Shown here one piece after another: positions 53,320 through 63,795 of a stretch of 64,000 nucleotides of DNA. Both the position numbers and the translations under genes were made by a program. Under the pieces are notes generated by a model, which saw only the letters and a list, made by a program, of their open reading frames with translations, did not search any database and was not told the origin of the DNA. Source of the stretch: Variovorax terrae (GTDB lineage Bacteria > Pseudomonadota > Gammaproteobacteria > Burkholderiales > Burkholderiaceae_C); contig NZ_JALGBI010000003.1 in the NCBI RefSeq assembly GCF_022809125.1, positions 62,001 through 126,000 on the forward strand. Reading direction: 5' to 3'. How positions within the stretch are numbered: position 1 is the first letter of the stretch; each line of letters starts with the position of its first letter.

Positions 53320-54285
53320 ATGGACAAAAGACATTTCCTGCGGCTGCTGGCCGCCACCCCGGTGGCCGCGGCCCTCCCCACCTCGGCGCAGCAGCGCTAC
53401 CCGGACCACGCCGTCCGCCTGATCGCACCGTTCGCCGCGGGCAGCACCAGCGATACGTCGGCGCGCTTCATCGCGCAGTACATGGCGGTGGCACTCAAGC
53501 AGAGCGTGGTGGTGGACAACCAGCCCGGCGCGGACGGCCGCATCGGCATGATGGCGGCCAGGAACGCCGCGCCCGATGGCTACACACTGGTACTGGGCAG
53601 CTGGACCAACCTCGCGGTGAATCCCATCCTGATCAAGGCGCTGCCCTACGACCCGCTCAAGGACTTCAAGCCGGTGGCCGGCATCGGGCGCAGCATGCTG
53701 GGCATCGCGGTGCCGGGCAATTCGCCGCGCAAGACGCTGGCCGACCTGCTCGATGCCGCCAGGAGCCGGCCGCGGGCGGTGAACTTCGGCAACTTCGGCA
53801 CCGGCTACCGGCTGGCCGCGGAGTGGCTGTCCAGCCTGTCGGGCGCGCAGTTCACCCATGTACCGTACAAGACCACCAGCCAGATGAACACCGACCTGGC
53901 CGGCTCGCAGATCGACGCGGGCATGGACGGCGTGACCTCGCTCACGCCGCTGGTCAAGTCGGGCCAGTTGCGGCTGCTGGCCGTGACCGGCGAGCAGCGC
54001 CACCCGGAATTCCCCGAGGTGCCGACCATCAAGGAAACCTACCCCGAGTTCTCGGTCTACGGCTGGTCGGCATTGATGGTGCGCGCGGAGGTGCCGGACG
54101 AGATCACCGCGCGGCTGGCCGCGACCGTGCAGGCCATCATGGCCTCACCCGAAGGCAAGGCGTTTGCACAGCGCGTGGGCTCGGAGCTGCTGCTGCGCGG
54201 CACCAGCGAGATGCGCAAGTACCAGGTCGAGCAGATCGAGACGCTGCGCCGCGTGGCCGAGGCGGCCGGCATGAAGCCCGAATGA
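53320..54285 (+). CDS. Bug/TctC-family periplasmic binding protein 4
   Basis: This is a 321-residue Bug receptor with a Sec signal (MDKRHFLRLLAATPVAAALP). The mature start VRLIAPFAAGSTSDTSARFI, then VVVDNQPGADGRIGMMAA and HVPYKTTSQMNTDLAG, are typical. It is the third gene of the enoyl-CoA hydratase operon and convergent with the IclR gene, 23 bases away. Its ligand is probably the acid imported for the same pathway. Confidence 0.92.
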   Translation: MDKRHFLRLLAATPVAAALPTSAQQRYPDHAVRLIAPFAAGSTSDTSARFIAQYMAVALKQSVVVDNQPGADGRIGMMAARNAAPDGYTLVLGSWTNLAVNPILIKALPYDPLKDFKPVAGIGRSMLGIAVPGNSPRKTLADLLDAARSRPRAVNFGNFGTGYRLAAEWLSSLSGAQFTHVPYKTTSQMNTDLAGSQIDAGMDGVTSLTPLVKSGQLRLLAVTGEQRHPEFPEVPTIKETYPEFSVYGWSALMVRAEVPDEITARLAATVQAIMASPEGKAFAQRVGSELLLRGTSEMRKYQVEQIETLRRVAEAAGMKPE

Positions 54286-54308
54286 GCCTGGAGCTTGCTC
54301 AGCGCCTC

Positions 54309-55100
54309 TCAGGCGCGCGGGCGGCCCGACGCCGCGAAGGTCTGCGGCAGCGCTTCCATGTGTTCGCGATGCGCGGCCACCACGCCGCGCAGCGCGTCGA
54401 GAAAGCGCTCCTTGTTCGCACGCAGCGCCGCGATGCGCCCGCCCAGGCCCAGCACCATGGGCGGCTGGTGCTGTGGCGCGGCCAGCAGCATGGTGATGAT
54501 GCCCGAGCCCGGCGTGGACACGCCTTCGCTGTACGACCAGCCGCGCTCGCGGCACAGGTCGAGCCGGGCCTGCAGCTCCGACAGCCGCACCTGGCGGGCC
54601 GGCGCCTCCTGGGCGTTGATGCGGCTGACCAGGGCGCGCAGCTCGGCGCGCGGCTTGAGCGCCAGCACCACCTCGCCCATGGCCGAGCGCAGCAGCGGAC
54701 GCAGCGCGCCGGTGCTGACGTCGGTGCGCCCCGTGGCGTCGTTGCCTTTCACCACGTGGATGTACTGCATCTGGAAGCCGCTCTGGATGCCCAGCACCGC
54801 GGTGCAGCCGGTGTCGTCGCGCAGCCGGTACATGAGCCGCACGATGGTGCCGTCGCTCAGCAGCGCGTCGTTGACCCAGATGCCCAGCAGTGCCGCGCGC
54901 ACGGTGGGCACGAAGGTGCGCTCCTCGCGCGAATAGTCCAGGTAGCCCAGATCGCGCAGGGTGTTGAGCAGCGCGAAGGTGCTGGACGCCGGGTAGCCGA
55001 GCGCCGCGCAGACCTGGGTCAGCGTGGCCGGCGCGCGCCGCTGCGCGAAATATTCGAACACCTCGACCACGCGCTGCGCGGATTTGACGGGGGGAGCCAT
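54309..55100 (-). CDS. IclR-family transcriptional regulator
   Basis: This is a 263-residue IclR regulator. The N-terminal winged helix (residues 1-65) includes VKSAQRVVEVFEYFAQRRAP and PASSTFALLNTLRDLGYLDY. The effector domain follows (KPRAELRALVSRINAQEAPA and GIITMLLAAPQHQPPMVLGL). It is divergent from the FAH gene (89 bases) and convergent with the CoA transferase operon. Matching operator-like motifs before both operons make it the likely regulator of both. Confidence 0.92.
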   Translation of the reverse strand: MAPPVKSAQRVVEVFEYFAQRRAPATLTQVCAALGYPASSTFALLNTLRDLGYLDYSREERTFVPTVRAALLGIWVNDALLSDGTIVRLMYRLRDDTGCTAVLGIQSGFQMQYIHVVKGNDATGRTDVSTGALRPLLRSAMGEVVLALKPRAELRALVSRINAQEAPARQVRLSELQARLDLCRERGWSYSEGVSTPGSGIITMLLAAPQHQPPMVLGLGGRIAALRANKERFLDALRGVVAAHREHMEALPQTFAASGRPRA

Positions 55101-55149
55101 GCGGCGATCCTAACGCCCACGCCGCGCGGGCCCAGGCGCCTGCCCCGTG

Positions 55150-55170
55150 TTTTCTCATCCATGAATTTCA
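55150..55170 (-). promoter_or_regulatory. Operator-like motif upstream of FAH gene
   Basis: The minus strand reads TTCATGGATGAGAAAA and so shares a 15-base stretch, with 1 mismatch, with the tandem element at 51188-51205. It lies in the divergent gap between the IclR gene and the FAH gene. Confidence 0.7.
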
Positions 55171-55189
55171 ACTCCGGAGTCTTTTCCCC

Positions 55190-56140
55190 ATGAAACTGGC
55201 CACCCTTGCCCGTGACGGCCGCGCCGTCCCCGCCCTGTTCGACGCCGCTGGCGTGTTCGACCTGCAGGTGGTGCTGGCGGTGCTGCCCACCGGCCAGCGC
55301 CACGGCTTTGGCGGTGCCGCCGCCGGCCCGCTGTCCATGCTCGACCTGGTCGCCGCCGGCGAGCGTGCGCATGCGCTGTGCCGCCAGGTGGCGCAGCAGC
55401 CGCATGCCTTCGCCGTCGCGCGGATCGCGCCGGCCCAGGTGCGCCTGCTCGCACCGCTGCCCCGCACGCCGCGCAACGTGTTCTGCCTGGGCCGCAACTA
55501 TGCGGACCATATCCAGGAGGACAACCTCTCGCGCGACAAGGCGACGCCGCTGCCCGAGCATCCGCAGTTCTTCACCAAGCCCGCCAGCGCCATCGTCGGC
55601 GACGGTGCCGCCATCCGCTACGACGAGCGCGTCACGCGCCGGCTGGACTACGAGGTGGAGCTGGCCGTCGTCATCGGCACCGGTGGGCGCGACATCGCGG
55701 CGGCGGACGCGATGCGCCACGTGTTCGGCTACACCATCGTCAACGACATCACCGCGCGCGACCTGCAGCGCCGCCACGACCAGTGGTTCAAGGGCAAAGC
55801 GCTGGACACCAGCTGCCCCATGGGGCCGTGGATCGTGAGCGCCGACGAGATCGCCGACCCGCACGCGCTCGCGATCGCGCTGGACGTCAACGGCGAGCCG
55901 CGCCAGCACGCCAGCACCGGCGACATGATCTTCAAGATTCCGCAAATCATCGAGTCGCTCTCGGCCGGGCTGACGCTGGAGCCCGGCGACGTGATCGCCA
56001 CCGGCACGCCCTCGGGCGTGGGCTACGCGATGAACCCGCGCCGCTTCCTGACAGGCGGCGACGTGATCGAATGCCGCATCGACGGCATCGGCCGGCTCGT
56101 CAACACCGTCGAAGCCGTTCAGCCTGACGCTATCAAATAG
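55190..56140 (+). CDS. Fumarylacetoacetate hydrolase family protein
   Basis: This is a 316-residue FAH-fold protein. The metal-binding pattern is in RLDYEVELAVVIGTGGRDIA, with FCLGRNYADHIQEDN, FTKPASAIVGDGAAIRY, FGYTIVNDITARDLQRRHDQ and ATGTPSGVGYAMNPRRFL. It could be an acylpyruvase or a 2-keto-diacid hydrolase. It is divergent from its probable IclR regulator. The stop codon TAG lies inside family A copy A10, which also encodes the last residues. Confidence 0.9.
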   Translation: MKLATLARDGRAVPALFDAAGVFDLQVVLAVLPTGQRHGFGGAAAGPLSMLDLVAAGERAHALCRQVAQQPHAFAVARIAPAQVRLLAPLPRTPRNVFCLGRNYADHIQEDNLSRDKATPLPEHPQFFTKPASAIVGDGAAIRYDERVTRRLDYEVELAVVIGTGGRDIAAADAMRHVFGYTIVNDITARDLQRRHDQWFKGKALDTSCPMGPWIVSADEIADPHALAIALDVNGEPRQHASTGDMIFKIPQIIESLSAGLTLEPGDVIATGTPSGVGYAMNPRRFLTGGDVIECRIDGIGRLVNTVEAVQPDAIK

Positions 56141-56178
56141 ATAGCACTCATCATATGCCGGGCCTGGACTGGAGCCTC
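56127..56178 (-). repeat. Family A dispersed repeat, copy A10
   Basis: On the minus strand: GGCTCCAGTCCAGGCCCGGC, then ATATGATGA and the core GTGCTATCTATTTGATAGCG. This copy has the most perfect core palindrome (GCTATC / GATAGC). It ends the FAH gene and leads into the MFS promoter. Confidence 0.75.
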
Positions 56179-56191
56179 ATTCTGCGATAAT
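56164..56191 (+). promoter_or_regulatory. Possible promoter for a leaderless MFS message
   Basis: An extended -10 (TGCGATAAT, hexamer GATAAT at 56186-56191) ends 6 bases before the ATG at 56198, so a transcript would start at or very near the start codon. A moderate -35 (CTGGAC at 56164) sits 16 bases upstream, partly inside the family A repeat. Confidence 0.45.
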
Positions 56192-56197
56192 TTTGGA

Positions 56198-57430
56198 ATG
56201 ACAGCGCCAGCCGCCCCCGACCACCCCTACGACCGGCGGCTGGTGGGCTGGCTGTCGCTGGGCCAGCTCATCACCTGGGGCAGCGTGTTCTACACCTTCG
56301 CCCTGCTGATGGAGCCGGTCGAGCGCGAACTCGGCCTGAGCCGCTCCCAGTCCTCGCTGGCCTTCAGCCTGGCGCTGCTGACCGAAGGCCTGCTGGCCTA
56401 CCCGATGGGCCGCTGGATCGACCGCGGCCACGAGCGCGCGGTGATGACCGGCGGCTCGCTGCTGGTGGCCGCCTGCCTGCTGCTGCACAGCGCGGTGCAC
56501 AGCCTGGCCGGCTTCTACGCCGCCTGGATCGGCCTGGGCGCGGCCATGGCCGCCACGCTCTACAACCCGGCCTTCGCCGTCGTCACGCGGCGCTTTCCCC
56601 ACGACTTCCGCCGCGCCATCATCACGCTGACCTTCCTCGGCGGGCTGGCCAGCACGGTGTTCATCCCGCTGACCGCCTGGCTGATCGAGCAGCTCGGCTG
56701 GCGCCGCACGCTGTGGGTGCTGGCCGGCCTGCACCTGCTGGTCTGCGTGCCGCTGCATGCGCGCCTGCTGCGCGGCGCCCCGGTGGCTCCCGCCGGGGCC
56801 GGCACCGCGGCGGGAACGCCGGCGGCTTCGCTGGCGCGCAGCCTGCGCAGCGCGCCGTTCCTGCTGATCGGCGTGTTCGTGGTGCTGATGATGGCGATCA
56901 CGGCGGCGCTGCCCGCCCACATGGTGAGCCTGCTGCGCGAAAACGGCCTGGCCGAGGCCTGGGTCATCGCCATTCCGGCCAGCATCGGCCTGATCCAGGT
57001 GCTGGGGCGGTTGCTGCTGTATTTCTTCGAGCACCGCTTCGACCTGCATCTGGCCAACCGGCTGATCCCCTGCCTGATCCCGCTGGGCCTGGCCGCGCTG
57101 CTCGCGGGCGGCGGCCACGGCGGGGCGGCGCTGCTGTTCGTGTTGCTCTACGGCATGGGCAACGGCATGCTGACCATCGTCAAGGGCACGGCGATCGCAC
57201 AGTACGTGAACCGCGACCATGTGGCCGCCCTCAATGGCGCCCTGGGCCTGCCGATGGCCCTCGCGCGCGCGGTAGCGCCGCTGATGCTGGGCCTGCTGTG
57301 GAGCCGGGAGCGCGGCTACGCCCCGGGCCTGTGGGTGCTGCTGGCCGCCAGCGTGGTGGCGGTGCTGGCCCTGCTGCAGGCGCAGCGCCGGGCGCTGCTG
57401 CCGGCGCGACAGCAGGCCGAAAGCGCATGA
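56198..57430 (+). CDS. MFS transporter
   Basis: This is a 410-residue, 12-helix MFS transporter. It opens with LVGWLSLGQLITWGSVFYTF and contains YPMGRWIDRGHERAVMTGGS (loop 2-3 pattern) and LTFLGGLASTVFIPLTAWLI. The sequence resembles OFA/organic-acid-type carriers. It follows the FAH gene after 57 bases, and a repeat lies between them. A GATAAT box directly before the ATG suggests a leaderless message. Confidence 0.88.
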   Translation: MTAPAAPDHPYDRRLVGWLSLGQLITWGSVFYTFALLMEPVERELGLSRSQSSLAFSLALLTEGLLAYPMGRWIDRGHERAVMTGGSLLVAACLLLHSAVHSLAGFYAAWIGLGAAMAATLYNPAFAVVTRRFPHDFRRAIITLTFLGGLASTVFIPLTAWLIEQLGWRRTLWVLAGLHLLVCVPLHARLLRGAPVAPAGAGTAAGTPAASLARSLRSAPFLLIGVFVVLMMAITAALPAHMVSLLRENGLAEAWVIAIPASIGLIQVLGRLLLYFFEHRFDLHLANRLIPCLIPLGLAALLAGGGHGGAALLFVLLYGMGNGMLTIVKGTAIAQYVNRDHVAALNGALGLPMALARAVAPLMLGLLWSRERGYAPGLWVLLAASVVAVLALLQAQRRALLPARQQAESA

Positions 57431-57542
57431 CCCACCAGCCGCAGGCGGCGGATGGGAAGCAAGAGAAAAAGAAGAAATCGGGCTGGCGTGACCGGCAACC
57501 CTGGCGGGAGCGGCGCCGTTGCGGCGCAGCCCCCGCGGCAAC

Positions 57543-58241
57543 TTACTGCGCGCGCAGGCCGTTGCCGTCCACCACGACGCGGGCGCCGACGGCCGGCGCC
57601 GTGGCCTGCTCGATGGTGCGCACCGAGCCGTCTTCCATGCGGACCTGGACCTGGTAGGCCGTGGTCTTCTTCATGTTCTTCTCGACCGCGTTGCCGGCAT
57701 AGCCGCCGCCAACCGCGCCCAGCACCGTCGCCACCGTGCGGCCCGTGCCGCCGCCGACCTGGTTGCCGACCACCGCGCCCAGCACGCCGCCGGCCACGGC
57801 ACCCAGGCCGCTGCCCGATCCCTTGTGCTCCACCGGGGTCACGGATTCAATGGTGCCGCAGTTGGCGCACACCACACGCGCCGGCGCGGGAGCCGGTGCC
57901 GGCGTGGCCTCGCCCACCACCGTCGGCGCCGGTACGGGCTTGCGCGCGACATGGACCGGCGCCGGCTTGGGCGCCGTCACCACGGGTTTGGCCACCGGCT
58001 TGGGCGGAGCCACCTCGTCGGCGGGCTTCTCGGCCGCCGCCGGCGCGGTGACGACCGGCGCCACGCTGGGCGGGGTCAGGGCCGCGACGGGCGCGGGTGC
58101 GCTGGCCTGCGGGGTTTTGGTCTGTGTGTAGATCAGCGTACCGGCCAGGCCGACCACCACCACGGCCAGGGCGCCCACGGCGGCCCACAGGGGTTTGGTG
58201 CTGGAAGCCGCCGGGGCGGTTTGATCGAACGTCGTGCTCAT
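57543..58241 (-). CDS. Glycine-zipper 2TM domain protein
   Basis: This is a 232-residue membrane-anchored protein. A single hydrophobic helix (PLWAAVGALAVVVVGLAGTL, residues 17-36) is followed by a Pro/Ala/Val-rich linker to about 120, then CANCGTIESVTPVEHKG and a glycine-zipper segment (GLGAVAGGVLGAVVGNQVGG) like the Rickettsia 17-kDa surface antigen. The C-terminus (YQVQVRMEDGSVRTIEQA) is a small beta domain. I chose the ATG at 58241, with AAAGGGA upstream. The function is unknown; such proteins are often envelope-associated. Confidence 0.8.
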   Translation of the reverse strand: MSTTFDQTAPAASSTKPLWAAVGALAVVVVGLAGTLIYTQTKTPQASAPAPVAALTPPSVAPVVTAPAAAEKPADEVAPPKPVAKPVVTAPKPAPVHVARKPVPAPTVVGEATPAPAPAPARVVCANCGTIESVTPVEHKGSGSGLGAVAGGVLGAVVGNQVGGGTGRTVATVLGAVGGGYAGNAVEKNMKKTTAYQVQVRMEDGSVRTIEQATAPAVGARVVVDGNGLRAQ

Positions 58242-58434
58242 GATGGATTCCCTTTCTGCCGCAGACCATCCGCGGCCCTCGTGTGTCACGCTCTCTAACG
58301 CGCGACTGGCCCCAAAAGATACACAAGACCGTGCAACGCACGATGTCAGTTTGTAACTCGTCGTGAAGGACGGTACTCCCCGGCCCCTCGGACTGTCAAC
58401 TATTTCACGGCGGCGTCGCGCCTTACGCCGCGCC

Positions 58435-61176
<2,742 letters not shown>

Positions 61177-61197
61177 GGCTCACCCTGCGTAAAGGAA

Positions 61198-61275
61198 GGT
61201 GAGCGTCGTTGCGGTAAACCCACCCAAGCCTGACGGACCTGCCATGAACAGGCTCCGCTGCAACGCTCCTTGGGT
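61198..61275 (-). ncRNA. S-adenosylhomocysteine (SAH) riboswitch
   Basis: On the minus strand the leader of metH begins CCCAAGGAGCGTTGCAGCGG, continues with GTCAGGCTTGG, and ends AACGACGCTCACC. These are the hallmark pieces of the SAH riboswitch: the GAGCG/CGCTC stem P1 and the CCAAG/CTTGG pseudoknot. SAH riboswitches in betaproteobacteria turn on genes that recycle SAH and methionine. The end is 22 bases before the metH start, so translation or transcription control are both possible. Confidence 0.88.
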
Positions 61276-61329
61276 TACCATGATTTTAATTGCTCATTGC
61301 CCCGGCCGCCATGGCCGCTTCATTCACCC

Positions 61330-61929
61330 ATGTTCCAGAAGTTATTTGGCCGAAGAACCGCCGATGCGTCCGAGTCCCGTCTGCCGCAGGAGCGGCTGCG
61401 CGCGATCGAAGGCTCGTCCAGCGCCGATCTCGCGGCCGACATGCTCACCGCGCCCAGCGCCCTGATGCAGCTCACGCACGAGGAAGCGCGCGCGGTGGTG
61501 AGCTACATGCAGCCGCGCAAGATCGCCGTGGGCACCACCTTCATCAAGGAAGGCGACACCCGCGAGACCGACTTCATGCTGCTGGTGCTGGACGGCGAGG
61601 TCACAATCGAGTCGATCGTGGTCAGCCGCACCGAGCCCATCACCGTGACCGTGCTCGGCCCCGGCAGCCTGATCGGCGAGATGGGCCTGCTCGACGGCGA
61701 GCCGCGCTCGGCCTCCTGCACCGCCATGACCCATCTGCGCTGCGCCATCCTGACGCGCGACGCGCTGGCCGAACTGCTGAACGACGACCCGCGCACCGCG
61801 GCCAAGCTGATGATGGCGATCTCGCTGCGGATCGCCGAACGCATGCGCGAGAGTGCGGAAAAGCTCAAGCTCTACGCCCAGCTCACCCAGGCCATGCAGG
61901 AAGAAATCAACCAGCTGATGCCGCTGTGA
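61330..61929 (+). CDS. Cyclic-nucleotide-binding domain protein
   Basis: This is a 199-residue protein with one cNMP-binding (Crp-like) domain at about residues 55-165: PRKIAVGTTFIKEGDTRETD, then VLGPGSLIGEMGLLDGEPRS (phosphate-binding cassette). No HTH follows; the last 30 residues form a helix (RESAEKLKLYAQLTQAMQEE). It may act as a signalling adaptor. The ATG at 61330 was chosen; the TTG at 61270 would place coding sequence over the riboswitch on the other strand. It is divergent from metH. Confidence 0.87.
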   Translation: MFQKLFGRRTADASESRLPQERLRAIEGSSSADLAADMLTAPSALMQLTHEEARAVVSYMQPRKIAVGTTFIKEGDTRETDFMLLVLDGEVTIESIVVSRTEPITVTVLGPGSLIGEMGLLDGEPRSASCTAMTHLRCAILTRDALAELLNDDPRTAAKLMMAISLRIAERMRESAEKLKLYAQLTQAMQEEINQLMPL

Positions 61930-62283
61930 GCGCCAGGCCTGCCGCGCCTGGGGCCTTGCGCCGCCAGGGCAGCAGCGACAGGCGGCCTGTGGTATATTGG
62001 ACACATCGCGTTTGCGACTTTGTCCACTTCGCCTCTTCGGGCGAAGCAGGGTTCTCGGCAGCAGAACCCGCTAGTCAGGCCCTGTAATCGCGAGGGTTGC
62101 GCCTTTGACGCGCAGATAGCCCCGATCTCCCTCCTACCTGCCCTTTCAGACACTGCTGCTGCGGTGTCATGCGACCTGCCCCTGTTGGGGATGTGGCCTG
62201 AGCGGACAGCCCCGGAACCCCTGGCATTCGGGCGTGCCTTGTCTTTCTTCTTCGGATGGCGGCCAACCCGCCATCGTTCTGCA
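61930..62283. other. Gap with hairpin before the small protein gene
   Basis: No clear gene is seen in these 354 bases. A TATATT box is at about 61992, and a 7-bp hairpin with a 7-base loop (GGGTTCT / AGAACCC) is at 62049-62069. The plus-strand frame of the next gene stays open back to a TTG at 62020 (with an ATG at 62191), but the extension looks unlike a conserved protein. Confidence 0.5.
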
Positions 62284-62532
62284 TTGAATTTCATCAACAA
62301 TACGATCTCCGTCGGCAAGTACCGCGTTTCGCCACTGTCCAGGCAACGGGAAGACGGCCTCTACGCCGCCAGCGTTTCCATCAGCAGCGGCCGCGGCAGC
62401 GCGTCCACCGACCGCGTCATGCGCTTCGGAGAGGCTTTTCACACCCAGGACGCAGCGCACCGGTACGCCAGCGAGCAGGGGCTGATCTGGGTGCTCGAAG
62501 CCCAGCGCCCCGCAGGCGCGCGGCCGTCCTGA
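62284..62532 (+). CDS. Small beta-rich protein (DUF6566-like)
   Basis: This is an 82-residue protein, NNTISVGKYRVSPLSRQRED, then GLYAASVSISSGRGSASTDR, VMRFGEAF and RYASEQGLIWVLEA. Its pattern of alternating strands, a conserved YRVSP..DG.YAASVSI..GRGS..DRVMRF and a C-terminal helix repeats in many Burkholderiales, as far as I recall, often near infA or cold-shock genes. The start is uncertain: a TTG at 62284 is the one nearest the conserved region; ATG 62191 would add 31 residues. It shares a layout with the protein at the right end of the window. Confidence 0.6.
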   Translation: MNFINNTISVGKYRVSPLSRQREDGLYAASVSISSGRGSASTDRVMRFGEAFHTQDAAHRYASEQGLIWVLEAQRPAGARPS

Positions 62533-62579
62533 GCGCCAGCCCCTGGCACCCCTTCATTTGAGTATTAACGGAGCACACG

Positions 62580-62837
62580 ATGGCCAAAGAAGATCTGATT
62601 GAAATGAGCGGCGTGGTGGCGGAAGTCCTGCCCGACTCCCGCTTCCGTGTGACACTGGACAACGGCCACCAGCTGGTGGCCTACACCGCCGGGCGGATGC
62701 GCAAGCACCACATCCGCATCCTGGCGGGCGACAAGGTGTCGCTGGAGCTCTCCCCGTACGACCTGACCAAGGGACGCATCAAGTTCCGCCACATCGAGGG
62801 CCGGAGCCAGGCGCCCGCCGTGCGCCGCACCCGCTGA
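62580..62837 (+). CDS. infA: Translation initiation factor IF-1
   Basis: This is an 85-residue OB-fold protein. [20 protein letters not shown], then [20 protein letters not shown] and [14 protein letters not shown] are the standard IF-1 core, with a short basic extension ([11 protein letters not shown]) beyond the usual 72 residues. IF-1 binds the 30S A site. It is not next to ribosomal protein genes, so it is probably the second infA copy known in Burkholderiales. GGAG lies 7 bases before the ATG. Confidence 0.93.
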   Translation: MAKEDLIEMSGVVAEVLPDSRFRVTLDNGHQLVAYTAGRMRKHHIRILAGDKVSLELSPYDLTKGRIKFRHIEGRSQAPAVRRTR

Positions 62838-62847
62838 GCGTTGCCCC

Positions 62848-63720
62848 ATGGTCCGCCTGCAGTTCTCGGTTGAGCTCGCCTACGAGGTCACCGCGCCCGG
62901 CACGGACTTCGTTTTCAACATCGAGGCCGCGCGCACGCACCACCAGCGCGTGCTGGCGGAACACCTGAGCATCAGCCAGACGCTGGTGCCGCAGGCGCAC
63001 GTGGACCCGATCACGCACAACCGCTACCTGCGCCTGCAGGCGCACCCCGGCGCGCTGCGCGTGCGCTATGACGCGACGGTGGACCTGGCCCACCACGCGG
63101 TGGCCCCCGAACTGGTGGGCGAGGTGTGGGTGGCCAACCTGCCGGGCGCCGTCCTGCCCTACCTGTATCCGAGCCGCTACTGCGAGTCCGACCGGCTGCA
63201 GGGCTTTGCCCTGCAGCATTTCGGCGGCCTGTGGCAAGGCTACGGCCGCGTCATGGCCATCCGCGACTGGGTGGCCGGGCATGTGGCCTTCCGCTCGAAC
63301 ACCTCCGACAGCCACACCTCCGCGGTCGACACCCTGGCCGGGCGCGAAGGCGTGTGCCGCGACTTCGCGCACCTCATGATCGCGCTGTGCCGCGCCGTGA
63401 ACATCCCCGCCCGCTTCGCGACGGGCATCGACTACGGCGCCGACCCGGCACTGGGGCCAACCGACTTCCACGCCTATGTGGAAGCCTATCTCGGCAACCG
63501 CTGGTACATCTTCGATCCCTCGGGCACCGCCATTCCCATGGGCTTCGTCCGCTTCGCCACCGGCCGCGATGCGGCCGACGCGGCCTTTGCCACCATCTTC
63601 GGCCGGGTCGAGAGCCATGCACCGCGGATCCGCATCGACGCCGTGCCCGACGACGAAGGCCATCTGGTGCTGCCCCGGCACCGCGCCGAAGCGCTGTCCA
63701 CGGACGCGGGCGCCCACTGA
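62848..63720 (+). CDS. Transglutaminase-like domain protein
   Basis: This is a 290-residue protein. An N-terminal beta domain (residues 1-120) precedes a transglutaminase-like cysteine protease fold. The catalytic triad is likely C170 (GREGVCRDFAHLMIALCRAV), a histidine in PTDFHAYVEAYLGNRWYIFD and the aspartate in FDPSGT. Such proteins are peptidases or amidases, often cytoplasmic; no signal peptide is seen. The gene starts 10 bases after infA. Confidence 0.88.
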   Translation: MVRLQFSVELAYEVTAPGTDFVFNIEAARTHHQRVLAEHLSISQTLVPQAHVDPITHNRYLRLQAHPGALRVRYDATVDLAHHAVAPELVGEVWVANLPGAVLPYLYPSRYCESDRLQGFALQHFGGLWQGYGRVMAIRDWVAGHVAFRSNTSDSHTSAVDTLAGREGVCRDFAHLMIALCRAVNIPARFATGIDYGADPALGPTDFHAYVEAYLGNRWYIFDPSGTAIPMGFVRFATGRDAADAAFATIFGRVESHAPRIRIDAVPDDEGHLVLPRHRAEALSTDAGAH

Positions 63721-63795
63721 GCCCCTTGGCGCAAAGAGGCATCACCCCGACACGCAAGAAGCGCATACTGTCGGCTTCAGGTCAAGAAAGCAGCC

